Assembly (NCBI GenBank): GCA_018057925.1 | Contig: JAGPCT010000013.1 | Location: 1-64,000 of the forward strand | Reading direction: 5' to 3' | DNA length: 64,000 nt | Source of the DNA: Saprospiraceae bacterium | GTDB lineage: Bacteria; Bacteroidota; Bacteroidia; Chitinophagales; Saprospiraceae | Shown here: positions 36,317-44,156 of the stretch, one piece after another | Layout: each line of letters opens with the position of its first letter | Position numbering within the stretch: the first letter of the stretch is position 1 | The notes under the pieces: model-generated | Seen by the model: the letters and a program-made list of their open reading frames with translations, nothing else | Database searches by the model: none | Told to the model about the DNA's origin: nothing | Position numbers and translations under genes: made by a program

Positions 36317-37171
36317 ATGACGGACGAGCAATATATTCAAGAGTTTATCACCAATGGACTTTACGAAGACACCAGAGGTTTTGACCATACATCGTTGGCT
36401 TGTATTCCGGCGGAAGATACGAGCGAAGCTTATCTTCTAATCAAGGATAATGGCGTATTGGCTGGAATTCATCTTGCTGAGAAGATATTGAAGTATGTAG
36501 ATTCCGGGGCAGAAGTAGAAATATTAAAAAACGATGGAGAGGAGGTTGCTTTTGGTGATATTGCGATGAGAGTTAAGGCCAATACCCAAGCGTTGTTGAA
36601 GGCGGAGCGACTGATGTTGAATATCATGCAGCGGATGTGTGGCATTGCTACTTTGAGTCGTCGATTTTCATTTGAGGTGAAGGATCTGCCCGTCAAGATA
36701 TTGGATACGCGGAAGACAACACCATTAATTCGGTTTTTTGAAAAGTGGGCGGTGCGTATTGGTGGTTGTTACAACTATCGGGATGGATTATATGATTGGA
36801 TTATGATCAAGGATAATCACGTTGATGCGGCGGGAAGCATCAAAGCAGCAATTGAGCGTGTACATGGTTATTTAAAGGAAAATAAGCTTGATCTGGGAAT
36901 AACAGTAGAAGTGCGGGATATGACGGAAATAAGGCAGGTGCTTGAAGTAGGAGGCATTACTCGGATTATGTTTGATAATTTTGAATTATCGGAATTGGCT
37001 AAAGCGGTAGAGCTGGTGGATAGACGCTTTGAGACTGAGGCTTCCGGTGGAGTACGGCTCAATACAGTCAAGAGCATTGCATTGACGGGAGTAGATTATA
37101 TTTCGGTGGGCGGCTTGACACACTCTTCTACAAGTATGGATATTAGCTTTAAAATAAAGAAGGGTAGTTAG
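36317..37171 (+). CDS. nadC: Carboxylating nicotinate-nucleotide pyrophosphorylase (quinolinate phosphoribosyltransferase)
   Basis: 284 aa, the usual length. It converts quinolinate and PRPP to nicotinate mononucleotide, CO2 and pyrophosphate in de novo NAD synthesis. The motifs LNIMQRMCGIAT, LDTRKTTP, GGCYNYRDGLYDWIMIKDNH, and the C-terminal SGGVRL and YISVGGLTHS loops match the family active site. nadA and nadB are not in the window. It probably shares a transcript with the upstream M1 peptidase (12-base gap). Confidence 0.95.
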   Translation: MTDEQYIQEFITNGLYEDTRGFDHTSLACIPAEDTSEAYLLIKDNGVLAGIHLAEKILKYVDSGAEVEILKNDGEEVAFGDIAMRVKANTQALLKAERLMLNIMQRMCGIATLSRRFSFEVKDLPVKILDTRKTTPLIRFFEKWAVRIGGCYNYRDGLYDWIMIKDNHVDAAGSIKAAIERVHGYLKENKLDLGITVEVRDMTEIRQVLEVGGITRIMFDNFELSELAKAVELVDRRFETEASGGVRLNTVKSIALTGVDYISVGGLTHSSTSMDISFKIKKGS

Positions 37172-37510
37172 AGATTAACCCCGAAATTCTATTAAATCAG
37201 AATCAGCAACCGGAGTTTTTCAAAACCAAAAAACGCCGATGATAAGGAGCCTTCCTATGTGTGGATTGTTTCAGTTATGAGGAAAATCATTGATTACAAG
37301 CTGTTTATATATACCATGTTTTTTTATGTTGATTTGGGTTGCATACAAATATTACGGTTACATTTGTCTGATAATTATTATATTTGACATAATATTGAGT
37401 GGATATCAGATTACATAGGATATTTTTTTCGTATGATTTCCTTGTTAAAGTGCGAGAAAGTAGAGCGTTTTCAAATTGTTTAAAAGGTATGAACTACATT
37501 GCCATCAAAT
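37172..37510. other. Intergenic region with diverged repeat
   Basis: 339 bases. The first half (37173-37341) is a diverged full-length copy of the dispersed palindromic element. The second half is AT-rich DNA without recognisable signals. Confidence 0.55.
37173..37341. repeat. Dispersed composite palindromic element, diverged copy
   Basis: It begins ATTAACCCCGAAATTC and ends GATTTGGGTTGC, with AATCAGCA, GGAGTTTTTCAAAACC and TTGATTACAAG blocks in the same order as the copy at 29228. Many point changes are present. Confidence 0.5.
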
Positions 37511-37759
37511 ATGTCTGTTAAAGAGCAAAAAGAATTAAAAGCGTTAACGAAGGAAGTCGCAGCCCTTGGTTACCGAATCATTTATGAAAAGGGCAACTTT
37601 CAGTCCGGTTATTGTATGGTTTTGGATAAAAAAGTTATCGTGGTGAATAAATTTATTTCCGATAAAATTAAGACAATAATCTTGAAAGAGTTGATACAGC
37701 AGATATCCATGGAAGTAAATGATGTAGAAATGAGTGAAATTAAACTTACGGATGAATAA
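37511..37759 (+). CDS. Small conserved-looking protein upstream of MBL hydrolase
   Basis: 82 aa from the ATG at 37511 (a TTG at 37499 is possible). It has an N-terminal Lys/Glu-rich helix (SVKEQKELKALTKEVAALG), a short beta part (CMVLDKKVIVVNKF) and a second helix. The pattern resembles a small alpha-beta domain of unknown function. The 3' end overlaps the start of the MBL gene by 8 bases, which indicates coupling and supports its reality. Confidence 0.65.
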   Translation: MSVKEQKELKALTKEVAALGYRIIYEKGNFQSGYCMVLDKKVIVVNKFISDKIKTIILKELIQQISMEVNDVEMSEIKLTDE

Positions 37760-38537
37760 TCGCAAAGGCGTCGTGACCATCGTCGGATCAGGGACATCTC
37801 AGGGTGTACCGGTTATTTCTTGCCACTGCGAAGTTTGCCAATCGGAAGATCCACACGACAATAGGTTGAGATCTTCTGCCTATGTATTGTTTGAACAAGG
37901 CGCTATGATGATTGATATAGGTCCCGACTTTAGAATGCAGTGTCTGGAACAAAGGATAGATCGTCTGGATGGAATCTTCATCACGCACGAGCACATCGAT
38001 CACGTCAACGGGCTGGATGATGTTCGTCCTTTCAACTACTTTCAGGATCAAGTAATGCCCATTTTTGGCGAAGAACGGGTATTAAAGGAAGTAAAGCGAC
38101 GCAATAAATACATCTTTGAGCCTATCGGATACGCAGGATTGCCACTCATTGAGTTGAAAGAGGTAAAGCCACAGGTAGTTGTTGATTTTAAGGGGTTGGA
38201 CGTCATGCCATTGCGCGTCATGCACGGTGAATTGCCAATTTTGGGCTATGGTTTTGGCGACTTTGCCTATATCACGGACGCCAAGTATATGGACAATGAG
38301 ACGGTGGCTGTACTCAGAGAAAAGGAGGCCATTGTATTGAATGCTTTGCACCACAGGCAGCATCACACACATTTTAACCTGGAAGAAGCCCTCGATTTTA
38401 TTGCAGAGAATAAGTTAAAAAAGGTGTATTTAACACATATAAGTCATCAGATGGGACTTTATGCAAAGGTGAATCCAACTTTGCCACCTGGCGTTCTCCT
38501 CGCTTACGACGGCCTAAAGATTGCTTTTACATACTAA
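37752..38537 (+). CDS. MBL-fold phosphodiesterase-like protein (PhnP/RNase Z-related)
   Basis: 261 aa from the ATG at 37752. The opening GSGTSQGVPVISCHCEVC, with its cysteine pair, and the metal motif H79-E-H81-I-D83-H84 followed by VNGLDD place it with the PhnP-like branch of metallo-beta-lactamase-fold phosphodiesterases. Later metal residues appear in RVMHGE, YITDAKY, and LTHISHQMG. In this branch the known activity is on cyclic phosphates, but many members are uncharacterised. It overlaps the upstream small gene. Confidence 0.88.
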   Translation: MNNRKGVVTIVGSGTSQGVPVISCHCEVCQSEDPHDNRLRSSAYVLFEQGAMMIDIGPDFRMQCLEQRIDRLDGIFITHEHIDHVNGLDDVRPFNYFQDQVMPIFGEERVLKEVKRRNKYIFEPIGYAGLPLIELKEVKPQVVVDFKGLDVMPLRVMHGELPILGYGFGDFAYITDAKYMDNETVAVLREKEAIVLNALHHRQHHTHFNLEEALDFIAENKLKKVYLTHISHQMGLYAKVNPTLPPGVLLAYDGLKIAFTY

Positions 38538-38599
38538 TTGAGTGGTGAATGTTGAATGGTATTTACGGGGCTTTGGGGATGATTTACTTTGGATAATTT

Positions 38600-38892
38600 T
38601 GTCCCAAATTCTGCATTAGCCAAATGAAGAATAGATTTACGACATTGGTCTATTAACACATAAATGCTGTGCACGAATTTTTGAATTAACAAATAGATAA
38701 CACTTTGAGATATTTTATTGAAATCGGCAACAATCTATTATTTTATCTATACATAGACAGATAGATATGTATGTCAACAAAAGGTATTTGTGAGCTATCA
38801 ACATTTTTATTACCTTAGCATGGATTTAGGTTTAACCCTCATAATCAGCACTCTTCGGTTTTTGTGAACCTAGATTGCTGAATTCGGGTATA
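38600..38892. repeat. Dispersed palindromic element split into two halves
   Basis: The left half is GTCCCAAATTCTGCATTAG with ATAGATTTACGAC; the right half (38828-38892) is TTTAACCCTCATAATCAGCA to GCTGAATTCGGGTAT. About 175 bases of unrelated DNA with a promoter candidate separate them. The right half folds as ACCC/GGGT, CAGCA/TGCTG, and GGTT/AACC. Confidence 0.6.
38788..38819 (+). promoter_or_regulatory. Promoter candidate for the 38.9-45 kb operon
   Basis: TTTG (38788-38791), 20 bases, then TACCTTAG (38812-38819), one base from TAnnTTTG. The predicted leader of about 115 bases contains the palindromic R module. Confidence 0.45.
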
Positions 38893-38939
38893 ATCTATAG
38901 GCTTTCTCAAAGAATTAAAGGTATATTATCAACCCATTT

Positions 38940-39632
38940 ATGAGTGATTTTTTTAAGAAAATGAAATCGGTTTTTGTCGTGACATCTGAAGAAGGTGAGT
39001 CCGAAAAGTTGAGTAATGAATCAGATTCAGGAAAGCAAAATGACAATCCTGAGCCGACAAATCCGCCAACAACAATTTCAACAAGTCAATATACCGGAGA
39101 AAAAGTCATCGGTAAGCAATCAGATCAGTTTTATGAAATATTGTTTGGCGCAATGGAACGAAATAATCAATCCGGCTTTGACTATATTGAATTTAAAAAA
39201 GCTTTGACAGGATTGGATAGCCTGCCTATGGATGAAAAAACAAAGTTCCTCAGTGCTTATGCCGGAGCTTCCGCCAGTGGTGCAACCGCTACGTCCTTAA
39301 TCAATAGCGCCTCCGTATATATCGAAGTACTTTCAACAGAATCGGATAAGTTTAAAACAGCTGTAGAAGATCAACGCAATAAACAAATTACCAATCGAGA
39401 AAATGAAATCAACCAGTTGAATAACCTTATTTCCGGTAAGAAAGCCCAGATGACAAAGCTTCAAGCCGAGATAGACGAACACAATAAGATGCTCTCTACC
39501 TTACAATCGGACATTGATACTTCCCGTCAAAAAATCGATTTAACTATAGCCGACTTTAATACGACTTATGATGGCTTGGTACAAAAGATCAGAAGCGATA
39601 TAGATAGAATTAAAACATATATAACGAATTAA
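38940..39632 (+). CDS. Coiled-coil protein of unknown function, first gene of the ABC operon
   Basis: 230 aa, no signal peptide or transmembrane segment, so probably cytosolic. Residues 1-55 are low-complexity, acidic and Ser/Pro/Thr-rich. Residues 60-125 form a globular helical part (DQFYEILFGAMERNN to AGASASGATATSL). From about 135 to 228 a long heptad-rich coiled coil runs to the end. I recognise no family. It lies 14 bases before a membrane-anchored coiled-coil gene. The pair may form a scaffold at the membrane for the transporter, which is inference from context. Confidence 0.75.
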   Translation: MSDFFKKMKSVFVVTSEEGESEKLSNESDSGKQNDNPEPTNPPTTISTSQYTGEKVIGKQSDQFYEILFGAMERNNQSGFDYIEFKKALTGLDSLPMDEKTKFLSAYAGASASGATATSLINSASVYIEVLSTESDKFKTAVEDQRNKQITNRENEINQLNNLISGKKAQMTKLQAEIDEHNKMLSTLQSDIDTSRQKIDLTIADFNTTYDGLVQKIRSDIDRIKTYITN

Positions 39633-39646
39633 AATATAAGCAATTG

Positions 39647-40672
39647 ATGGAACAACAGAATTTGACTTCCAAGACATTTTGGCAACGACCCGAAGGCAAA
39701 ACCGGAGCTATAATAGGGGCTGGGCTATTGATCGGTGGGGCATATTTATTTTATAAAATATTGCCGGCATTAATTGGGTTTGCTTCCAGTATGTTGAACT
39801 TAGCAATTATTCTTATTGTATTGGGAGCTTTGCTTTACATGGTGATGGATCCGAAGATGAGGAATCTGGTATGGTATATGTATAAAAGTGTGATGCGATG
39901 GATTACCGGGATGTTTGTACAGATAGATCCAATAGGCATCTTAAAGTCTTATGTTGAAGATTTGAAGAATAATTTGGTAAAGATGGATCAGCAGATTTCA
40001 AAGCTGCGGGGTCAGATGCATAAATTGAAGGAAATTATACTCAATAATAAAAAGCAAATAGAATCCAACCTAAGTCTTGCCAGTGAAGCTAAAGAGCGAA
40101 ACAAGGAATCTGTCATGATATTGAAGTCAAGGCAGGCAGGACGCCTTACCGATTCTAACATGAAGTTGGAAGACTTGTATAAGAAGATGGAAATCCTGTA
40201 TCGGGTATTATCCAAGATGTACGAAAATAGTGAGGTGATGAAGGAAGATATAGAGGATCAAATCAAAGTCAAAGAACAAGAAAGGTCAGCTATCCATGCG
40301 AGTCACAGCGCCATGAAGTCGGCGATGGCTATCATATCGGGTGACAAAGACCAGAGGGCTATGTTTGATCAGGCTTTGGAAGCCATTGCAGATGACGTAA
40401 GCGCCAAGATGGGCGAGATGGAACGATTTATGGAGGTGTCATCCAGCTTTATGGACAGTGTGGACTTACAGAATGGCGTTTTTGAAGAAGAGGGGATGAA
40501 GATGCTCGAAAAATGGGAAAAAGAAGGAGCTTCATTGCTCCTTGGAAATGAGAAATCATCCATCATCAGCAAGGCAAACAATGACGGTGAAGTCCTTGAT
40601 CTAAACGCTCCGGTGGCACGCCCCGTAAAAGAAGAAAGTTATCGGAATCAATATGATTCTTTTTTTGAATAA
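39647..40672 (+). CDS. Membrane-anchored coiled-coil protein (PspA-like shape)
   Basis: 341 aa from the ATG at 39647. Two hydrophobic segments near the N-terminus (about 20-38 and 44-65) are followed by a short basic/aromatic stretch. Alpha-helical coiled coil then covers about 95-230 (KLRGQMHKLKEIILNNKKQIE, then further heptads). The C-terminus is acidic and ends in YRNQYDSFFE. The shape recalls PspA/IM30-type coiled coils behind a membrane hairpin, but no PspA signature is seen. The gene sits between the soluble coiled-coil gene and the SBP-OmpA gene on one transcript. Confidence 0.75.
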   Translation: MEQQNLTSKTFWQRPEGKTGAIIGAGLLIGGAYLFYKILPALIGFASSMLNLAIILIVLGALLYMVMDPKMRNLVWYMYKSVMRWITGMFVQIDPIGILKSYVEDLKNNLVKMDQQISKLRGQMHKLKEIILNNKKQIESNLSLASEAKERNKESVMILKSRQAGRLTDSNMKLEDLYKKMEILYRVLSKMYENSEVMKEDIEDQIKVKEQERSAIHASHSAMKSAMAIISGDKDQRAMFDQALEAIADDVSAKMGEMERFMEVSSSFMDSVDLQNGVFEEEGMKMLEKWEKEGASLLLGNEKSSIISKANNDGEVLDLNAPVARPVKEESYRNQYDSFFE

Positions 40673-40703
40673 ATACATTATTATCATTTAAACAACAGTA
40701 AAA

Positions 40704-42257
40704 ATGGCAACACGACTAACTCCCTTCTCACGGTTACTTATTGTAGTCGGTATCCTTGCGGGTATCGTTTTTGGTGGTAAGTACCTGATTGAAAATAGTT
40801 CATTAGGCAATAAGCTAAAATCAGATGATCCCAAAGTGGAAAAGGTGGAACAAGGTAAAACTTTACCCATAGATGACGATGTATTGAATGTTCAGATATT
40901 TACTTTCGGAAACGCAGCGCCGGGCCTATACTTCAACAATGGTACCGAACCCAATGAAAATTCTCGATTTTACAAAGATTATGGGCTAAAGGTTAAGTTC
41001 CATGTGATTGATGATTTTGATGCTTCACGACAGGCATTCAAAGGAGACAAAGTCCAGCTGTTCAATAATGAGACAAGTGCCATGGCGACAGAGATGCAAG
41101 GTCTAGCATCTTTTGATCCTCAGGTGGTGATGCAGATCGACTGGTCGAGGGGTGCTGATGCCGTTGTTGCTAAGCGTGGCATAACAAGTATCAATGATCT
41201 CAAAGGTAAAAAAGTTGCCGTAGCGCCTTCGACTCCTTCACAGACACTGCTCTTGTTTATGCTCGAAGCAGCCAATCTAAAAACAACCGATATACAAATG
41301 GTCGAAGTGCCCACTACTGCCGATGCAGAGACAGCCTTTAAGTCAGGCAAGGTCGATGCTGCTGTAGTATGGGATGCACAGGCTTCATTGCGTGAAGTTC
41401 CAGGCTCTAAGGTATTGCAGTCCACTGTGACAGCATCCAATATCATAGCCGATGTATTTATGGGCAAGAAGGCATGGGTCAACGCCAATAAGGATAAATT
41501 ACGCAAGTTTTATGACGGCTGGATGAAGGCTGTAGCCGAGATTAATTCCGATCCTGCCGCCAAGGACAAAGCCGCCGCACTGATGTCTGCCAATCTTCAA
41601 TTGAGTAAAAACGATGCCTTGGGGATGATAGATGCCCTTAGACTGACTAATCACGGCGATAACATCAATTACTTTGGCCTCAACCCTGACTATAAAGGCA
41701 TAACAGGTGAAGCATTATACATTAAGATGGGAGATAAATTTCAAGCCTTGGGGTTTGCTCCTGCCAACCGCCCCAACTGGCGAGCCTTATCCAATTCTTA
41801 TGCCGTATCTAATTCAGAACTCAATAATACCGGTATCAATGCCGGCGAAGGCAATGCCAAATTCACACCGGCTACAGCTGCTCAAAAATCAGCGCCTGCA
41901 ATGGCTACCAAAACAATCAGTATAACCTTCCCAACCGGAAGTTATGCATTGGGAGAAAACGCTAAATCCCTCATCGATATTCAATTTGCCGATGTAGCCA
42001 AGGGGTTTGGTAATGCCAGAGTACGTATTGAAGGCAATACCGATAACGTGGGTAACAAGTTGAAGAATGTTGAACTGTCCAGAAAGAGAGCAGAAGCAGT
42101 GGCAAGTTATTTAGAAAAAACGTATAACATGGATTCCAACCGCTTCATCATCATCGGCAATGGACAAGATAAGCCTGTGCCGGGATGTGAAAGCAATAGT
42201 ACGCCGGAATGCAAAGCCAAAAACAGAAGAACAGAGTTTCAGCTAATAGGAGAATGA
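40704..42257 (+). CDS. ABC solute-binding protein fused to OmpA peptidoglycan-binding domain
   Basis: 517 aa. An N-terminal hydrophobic segment (about 8-28) without a clear cleavage or lipobox looks like a membrane anchor. Residues about 60-355 form a NMT1/SsuA-like type II solute-binding fold (the ITSINDLKGKKVAVAPSTPS core, then DAAVVWDAQAS). A Ser/Ala/Asn-rich linker (about 365-400) leads to an OmpA C-terminal domain (about 405-517). That domain has D447 (GNTDNVG) and R462 (LSRKRAEAV), spaced 15 residues apart as in diaminopimelate-binding OmpA domains. The protein would tether substrate capture to both inner membrane and cell wall. It is followed by the cognate permease, 60 bases on. Confidence 0.88.
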   Translation: MATRLTPFSRLLIVVGILAGIVFGGKYLIENSSLGNKLKSDDPKVEKVEQGKTLPIDDDVLNVQIFTFGNAAPGLYFNNGTEPNENSRFYKDYGLKVKFHVIDDFDASRQAFKGDKVQLFNNETSAMATEMQGLASFDPQVVMQIDWSRGADAVVAKRGITSINDLKGKKVAVAPSTPSQTLLLFMLEAANLKTTDIQMVEVPTTADAETAFKSGKVDAAVVWDAQASLREVPGSKVLQSTVTASNIIADVFMGKKAWVNANKDKLRKFYDGWMKAVAEINSDPAAKDKAAALMSANLQLSKNDALGMIDALRLTNHGDNINYFGLNPDYKGITGEALYIKMGDKFQALGFAPANRPNWRALSNSYAVSNSELNNTGINAGEGNAKFTPATAAQKSAPAMATKTISITFPTGSYALGENAKSLIDIQFADVAKGFGNARVRIEGNTDNVGNKLKNVELSRKRAEAVASYLEKTYNMDSNRFIIIGNGQDKPVPGCESNSTPECKAKNRRTEFQLIGE

Positions 42258-42317
42258 TGTCGATCTTCACATCTAAGGATACATTAGCTAATTAAAACTA
42301 TGAGTTGAACCAAAGCT

Positions 42318-43388
42318 ATGAATTTATTTGAACTAAGAGGTGTCTTGCCCACACGCACCAGAGTTGTTTTGGAAGTAGTCGGTATTTTGATACTATTGGG
42401 GCTATGGAGCTTGCTGACTGTAGGATCCAATCCAGTTGTGCCATCCGGAATATTGCCATCACCAGGGCGCGTTTTAGGCGCTATGGGTCAGGTCTTTGTC
42501 GAAAATGAGCTGATAGTCAACTTATGCCGGTCTATTGGTCTCAATGTGTGCGGTTACCTTGAAGCTATAATCATATCGATAATATTTGGCTTTGTCGTGG
42601 GCTTGCTGCCCTTATTCAATGGATTATTTGCCAAGCCAATAGATGCTTTTCGATTTGTGCCCTTGACGGGTGTTATCGGATTGTTTATCGTTTGGTTTGG
42701 ATTGGGCGTGACGATGAAGGTGCACTTTTTGGCCTTTGGAATCCTGATATATATGCTTCCCGTCATAGTTACCCGTATCAATGAGGTGGAAGATGTTTAT
42801 TTGAAGACCGCTTATACACTTGGAGCAAGTAAATGGCAGATTATTCGGACAGTGTATATTCCCCATGTCTTATCCAAATTTTCGGATGATATCAGGGTTT
42901 TGACAGCTATTTCGTGGACGTATATCATCATCATTGAAAGCATAGGTAATGAAGGTGGCTTGGGAGCTTTGATGTGGCGTACGGGCATAAGACAAGGCAA
43001 TATAGCCAAGTTATTTGCTATGCTATTTATCATCATTATCATAGGTTTTATTCAGGACAAATTGTTTACGATGATGGATAGAAAGTTGTATCCATATAAA
43101 TATTTGAAAGAGTCCTTGAAAACAGCCGGTGAATTGAAGAGTCAAACCTTATTTCAAAGGGTAAAAAGCAATATGTTGCCTATTCTCGGGTTGTTATCGG
43201 CCGCTGTCATGCTTGTATTGCTAATCAACGAATTTGTAGGTATTCTGGGTAAGAATGATATTCTTTCCTATGCCTTTGGAGCAACGTTCCCTGTAATTGC
43301 CATCTTAATGGGTGTTTTTTCTGTGTGGATAATTTTTGACTTTGTTCATCAGACTAAATCAAAGAAAATGACTCTTAAAAAAGCGTGA
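42318..43388 (+). CDS. ABC transporter permease, SsuC/TauC-like, with C-terminal extension
   Basis: 356 aa, about 90 more than typical SsuC. The core (about 15-270) has six hydrophobic helices and the EAA coupling loop LKTAYTLGASKWQIIRTVYIP, which contacts the ATPase. After the core, two additional hydrophobic helices (about 285-308 and 320-342) and a basic tail follow. The family moves sulfonates, nitrate, taurine or pyrimidines. The neighbouring SBP-OmpA fusion and ATPase complete the importer. The stop is 1 base from the next ATG. Confidence 0.9.
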   Translation: MNLFELRGVLPTRTRVVLEVVGILILLGLWSLLTVGSNPVVPSGILPSPGRVLGAMGQVFVENELIVNLCRSIGLNVCGYLEAIIISIIFGFVVGLLPLFNGLFAKPIDAFRFVPLTGVIGLFIVWFGLGVTMKVHFLAFGILIYMLPVIVTRINEVEDVYLKTAYTLGASKWQIIRTVYIPHVLSKFSDDIRVLTAISWTYIIIIESIGNEGGLGALMWRTGIRQGNIAKLFAMLFIIIIIGFIQDKLFTMMDRKLYPYKYLKESLKTAGELKSQTLFQRVKSNMLPILGLLSAAVMLVLLINEFVGILGKNDILSYAFGATFPVIAILMGVFSVWIIFDFVHQTKSKKMTLKKA

Positions 43389-43389
43389 A

Positions 43390-44082
43390 ATGGATAGTTT
43401 TGAATTAAAGCATTTCGAAAAAGAGCTCCTCGTCAAAATCGAACGAATACTGAATCATCGGGTGGTGAAAGCCATACATAATGCCGAATTGAGCCATCAA
43501 CAACTTCAGTTTTTTGCACTCCAATATCATATTTATTGCAGCTATTTTCCTCGTTTTCTGTGTGCATGTGCAGCCAATATCCCTGACGATATAACTCGTT
43601 TACCCATCATTGAGAATATTTGGGAAGAACACGGTTCCGGCAAGCTCTCAGGTTCACATCGAGTGCTGTACGAGCGCTTTGCCCATTCTCTCGGCATTAC
43701 CGACGAAGAACTTAAGCAGGTCAAGCCCATACCTTCGACCCTTATTAATGTGGAGTATTTGCTCAATATGTGTCAGGATGATAGTTTTATAAAAAGTCTT
43801 GGCGCATTGGGTCCGGGGACAGAGTTCTTTACATCCAAGGAATATGATTTGATATATCGAGGGCTTCAGAAAGTTGAAGGGCTGACAGAAGAGGATTTGG
43901 AGTTTTGGTCAGTACATATAACTTTGGATGATCACCATTATGACGATATGCTTATCTCTATACGCCCTTGGTTGAATACGGAAGAAAATATTCAACTGAT
44001 GAAAGAAGGCGCCGAACGAGCCATTGACTTAGAGATATTATTCTGGGATGGATTGGAAGATTTTTTATTCAATAAATATTAA
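43390..44082 (+). CDS. Haem-oxygenase-fold diiron enzyme (CADD/PqqC-like)
   Basis: 230 aa, cytosolic. The sequence follows the all-helical haem-oxygenase-like oxidase fold. Six expected metal ligands are present: E80 and H90 (NIWEEHGSG then SH), E145 (GTEFF), and H176, D180, H183 (HITLDDHH). The H-x3-D-x2-H spacing equals that of Chlamydia CADD. QLQFFALQYHIY and YFPRFLCA are like the family helix 2. TenA thiaminases share the fold but lack these ligands. It sits inside the transporter operon, one base after the permease, and probably acts on the imported compound. Its substrate is unknown. Confidence 0.8.
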   Translation: MDSFELKHFEKELLVKIERILNHRVVKAIHNAELSHQQLQFFALQYHIYCSYFPRFLCACAANIPDDITRLPIIENIWEEHGSGKLSGSHRVLYERFAHSLGITDEELKQVKPIPSTLINVEYLLNMCQDDSFIKSLGALGPGTEFFTSKEYDLIYRGLQKVEGLTEEDLEFWSVHITLDDHHYDDMLISIRPWLNTEENIQLMKEGAERAIDLEILFWDGLEDFLFNKY

Positions 44083-44156
44083 TAAAATATAAATATATAA
44101 AAAACGATATTATGAGGATGTTAGCCCGAAATAAAGTAGAAAGAGCAAAGTAAAAT

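Larger units (their letters stand above)
38538..38939. other. Leader region of the ABC-transport operon with split repeat
   Basis: 402 bases. It contains a left-half copy of the dispersed element (38600-38652), a promoter candidate (38789-38819) and the right-half hairpin (38828-38892). The hairpin would lie in the operon 5' leader. Confidence 0.6.

Noticed and set aside
43390-44082. Assignment as TenA thiaminase II, as in thiamine-precursor importers
   Set aside because: The diiron ligand set is present with CADD-like spacing. That is not expected of TenA.
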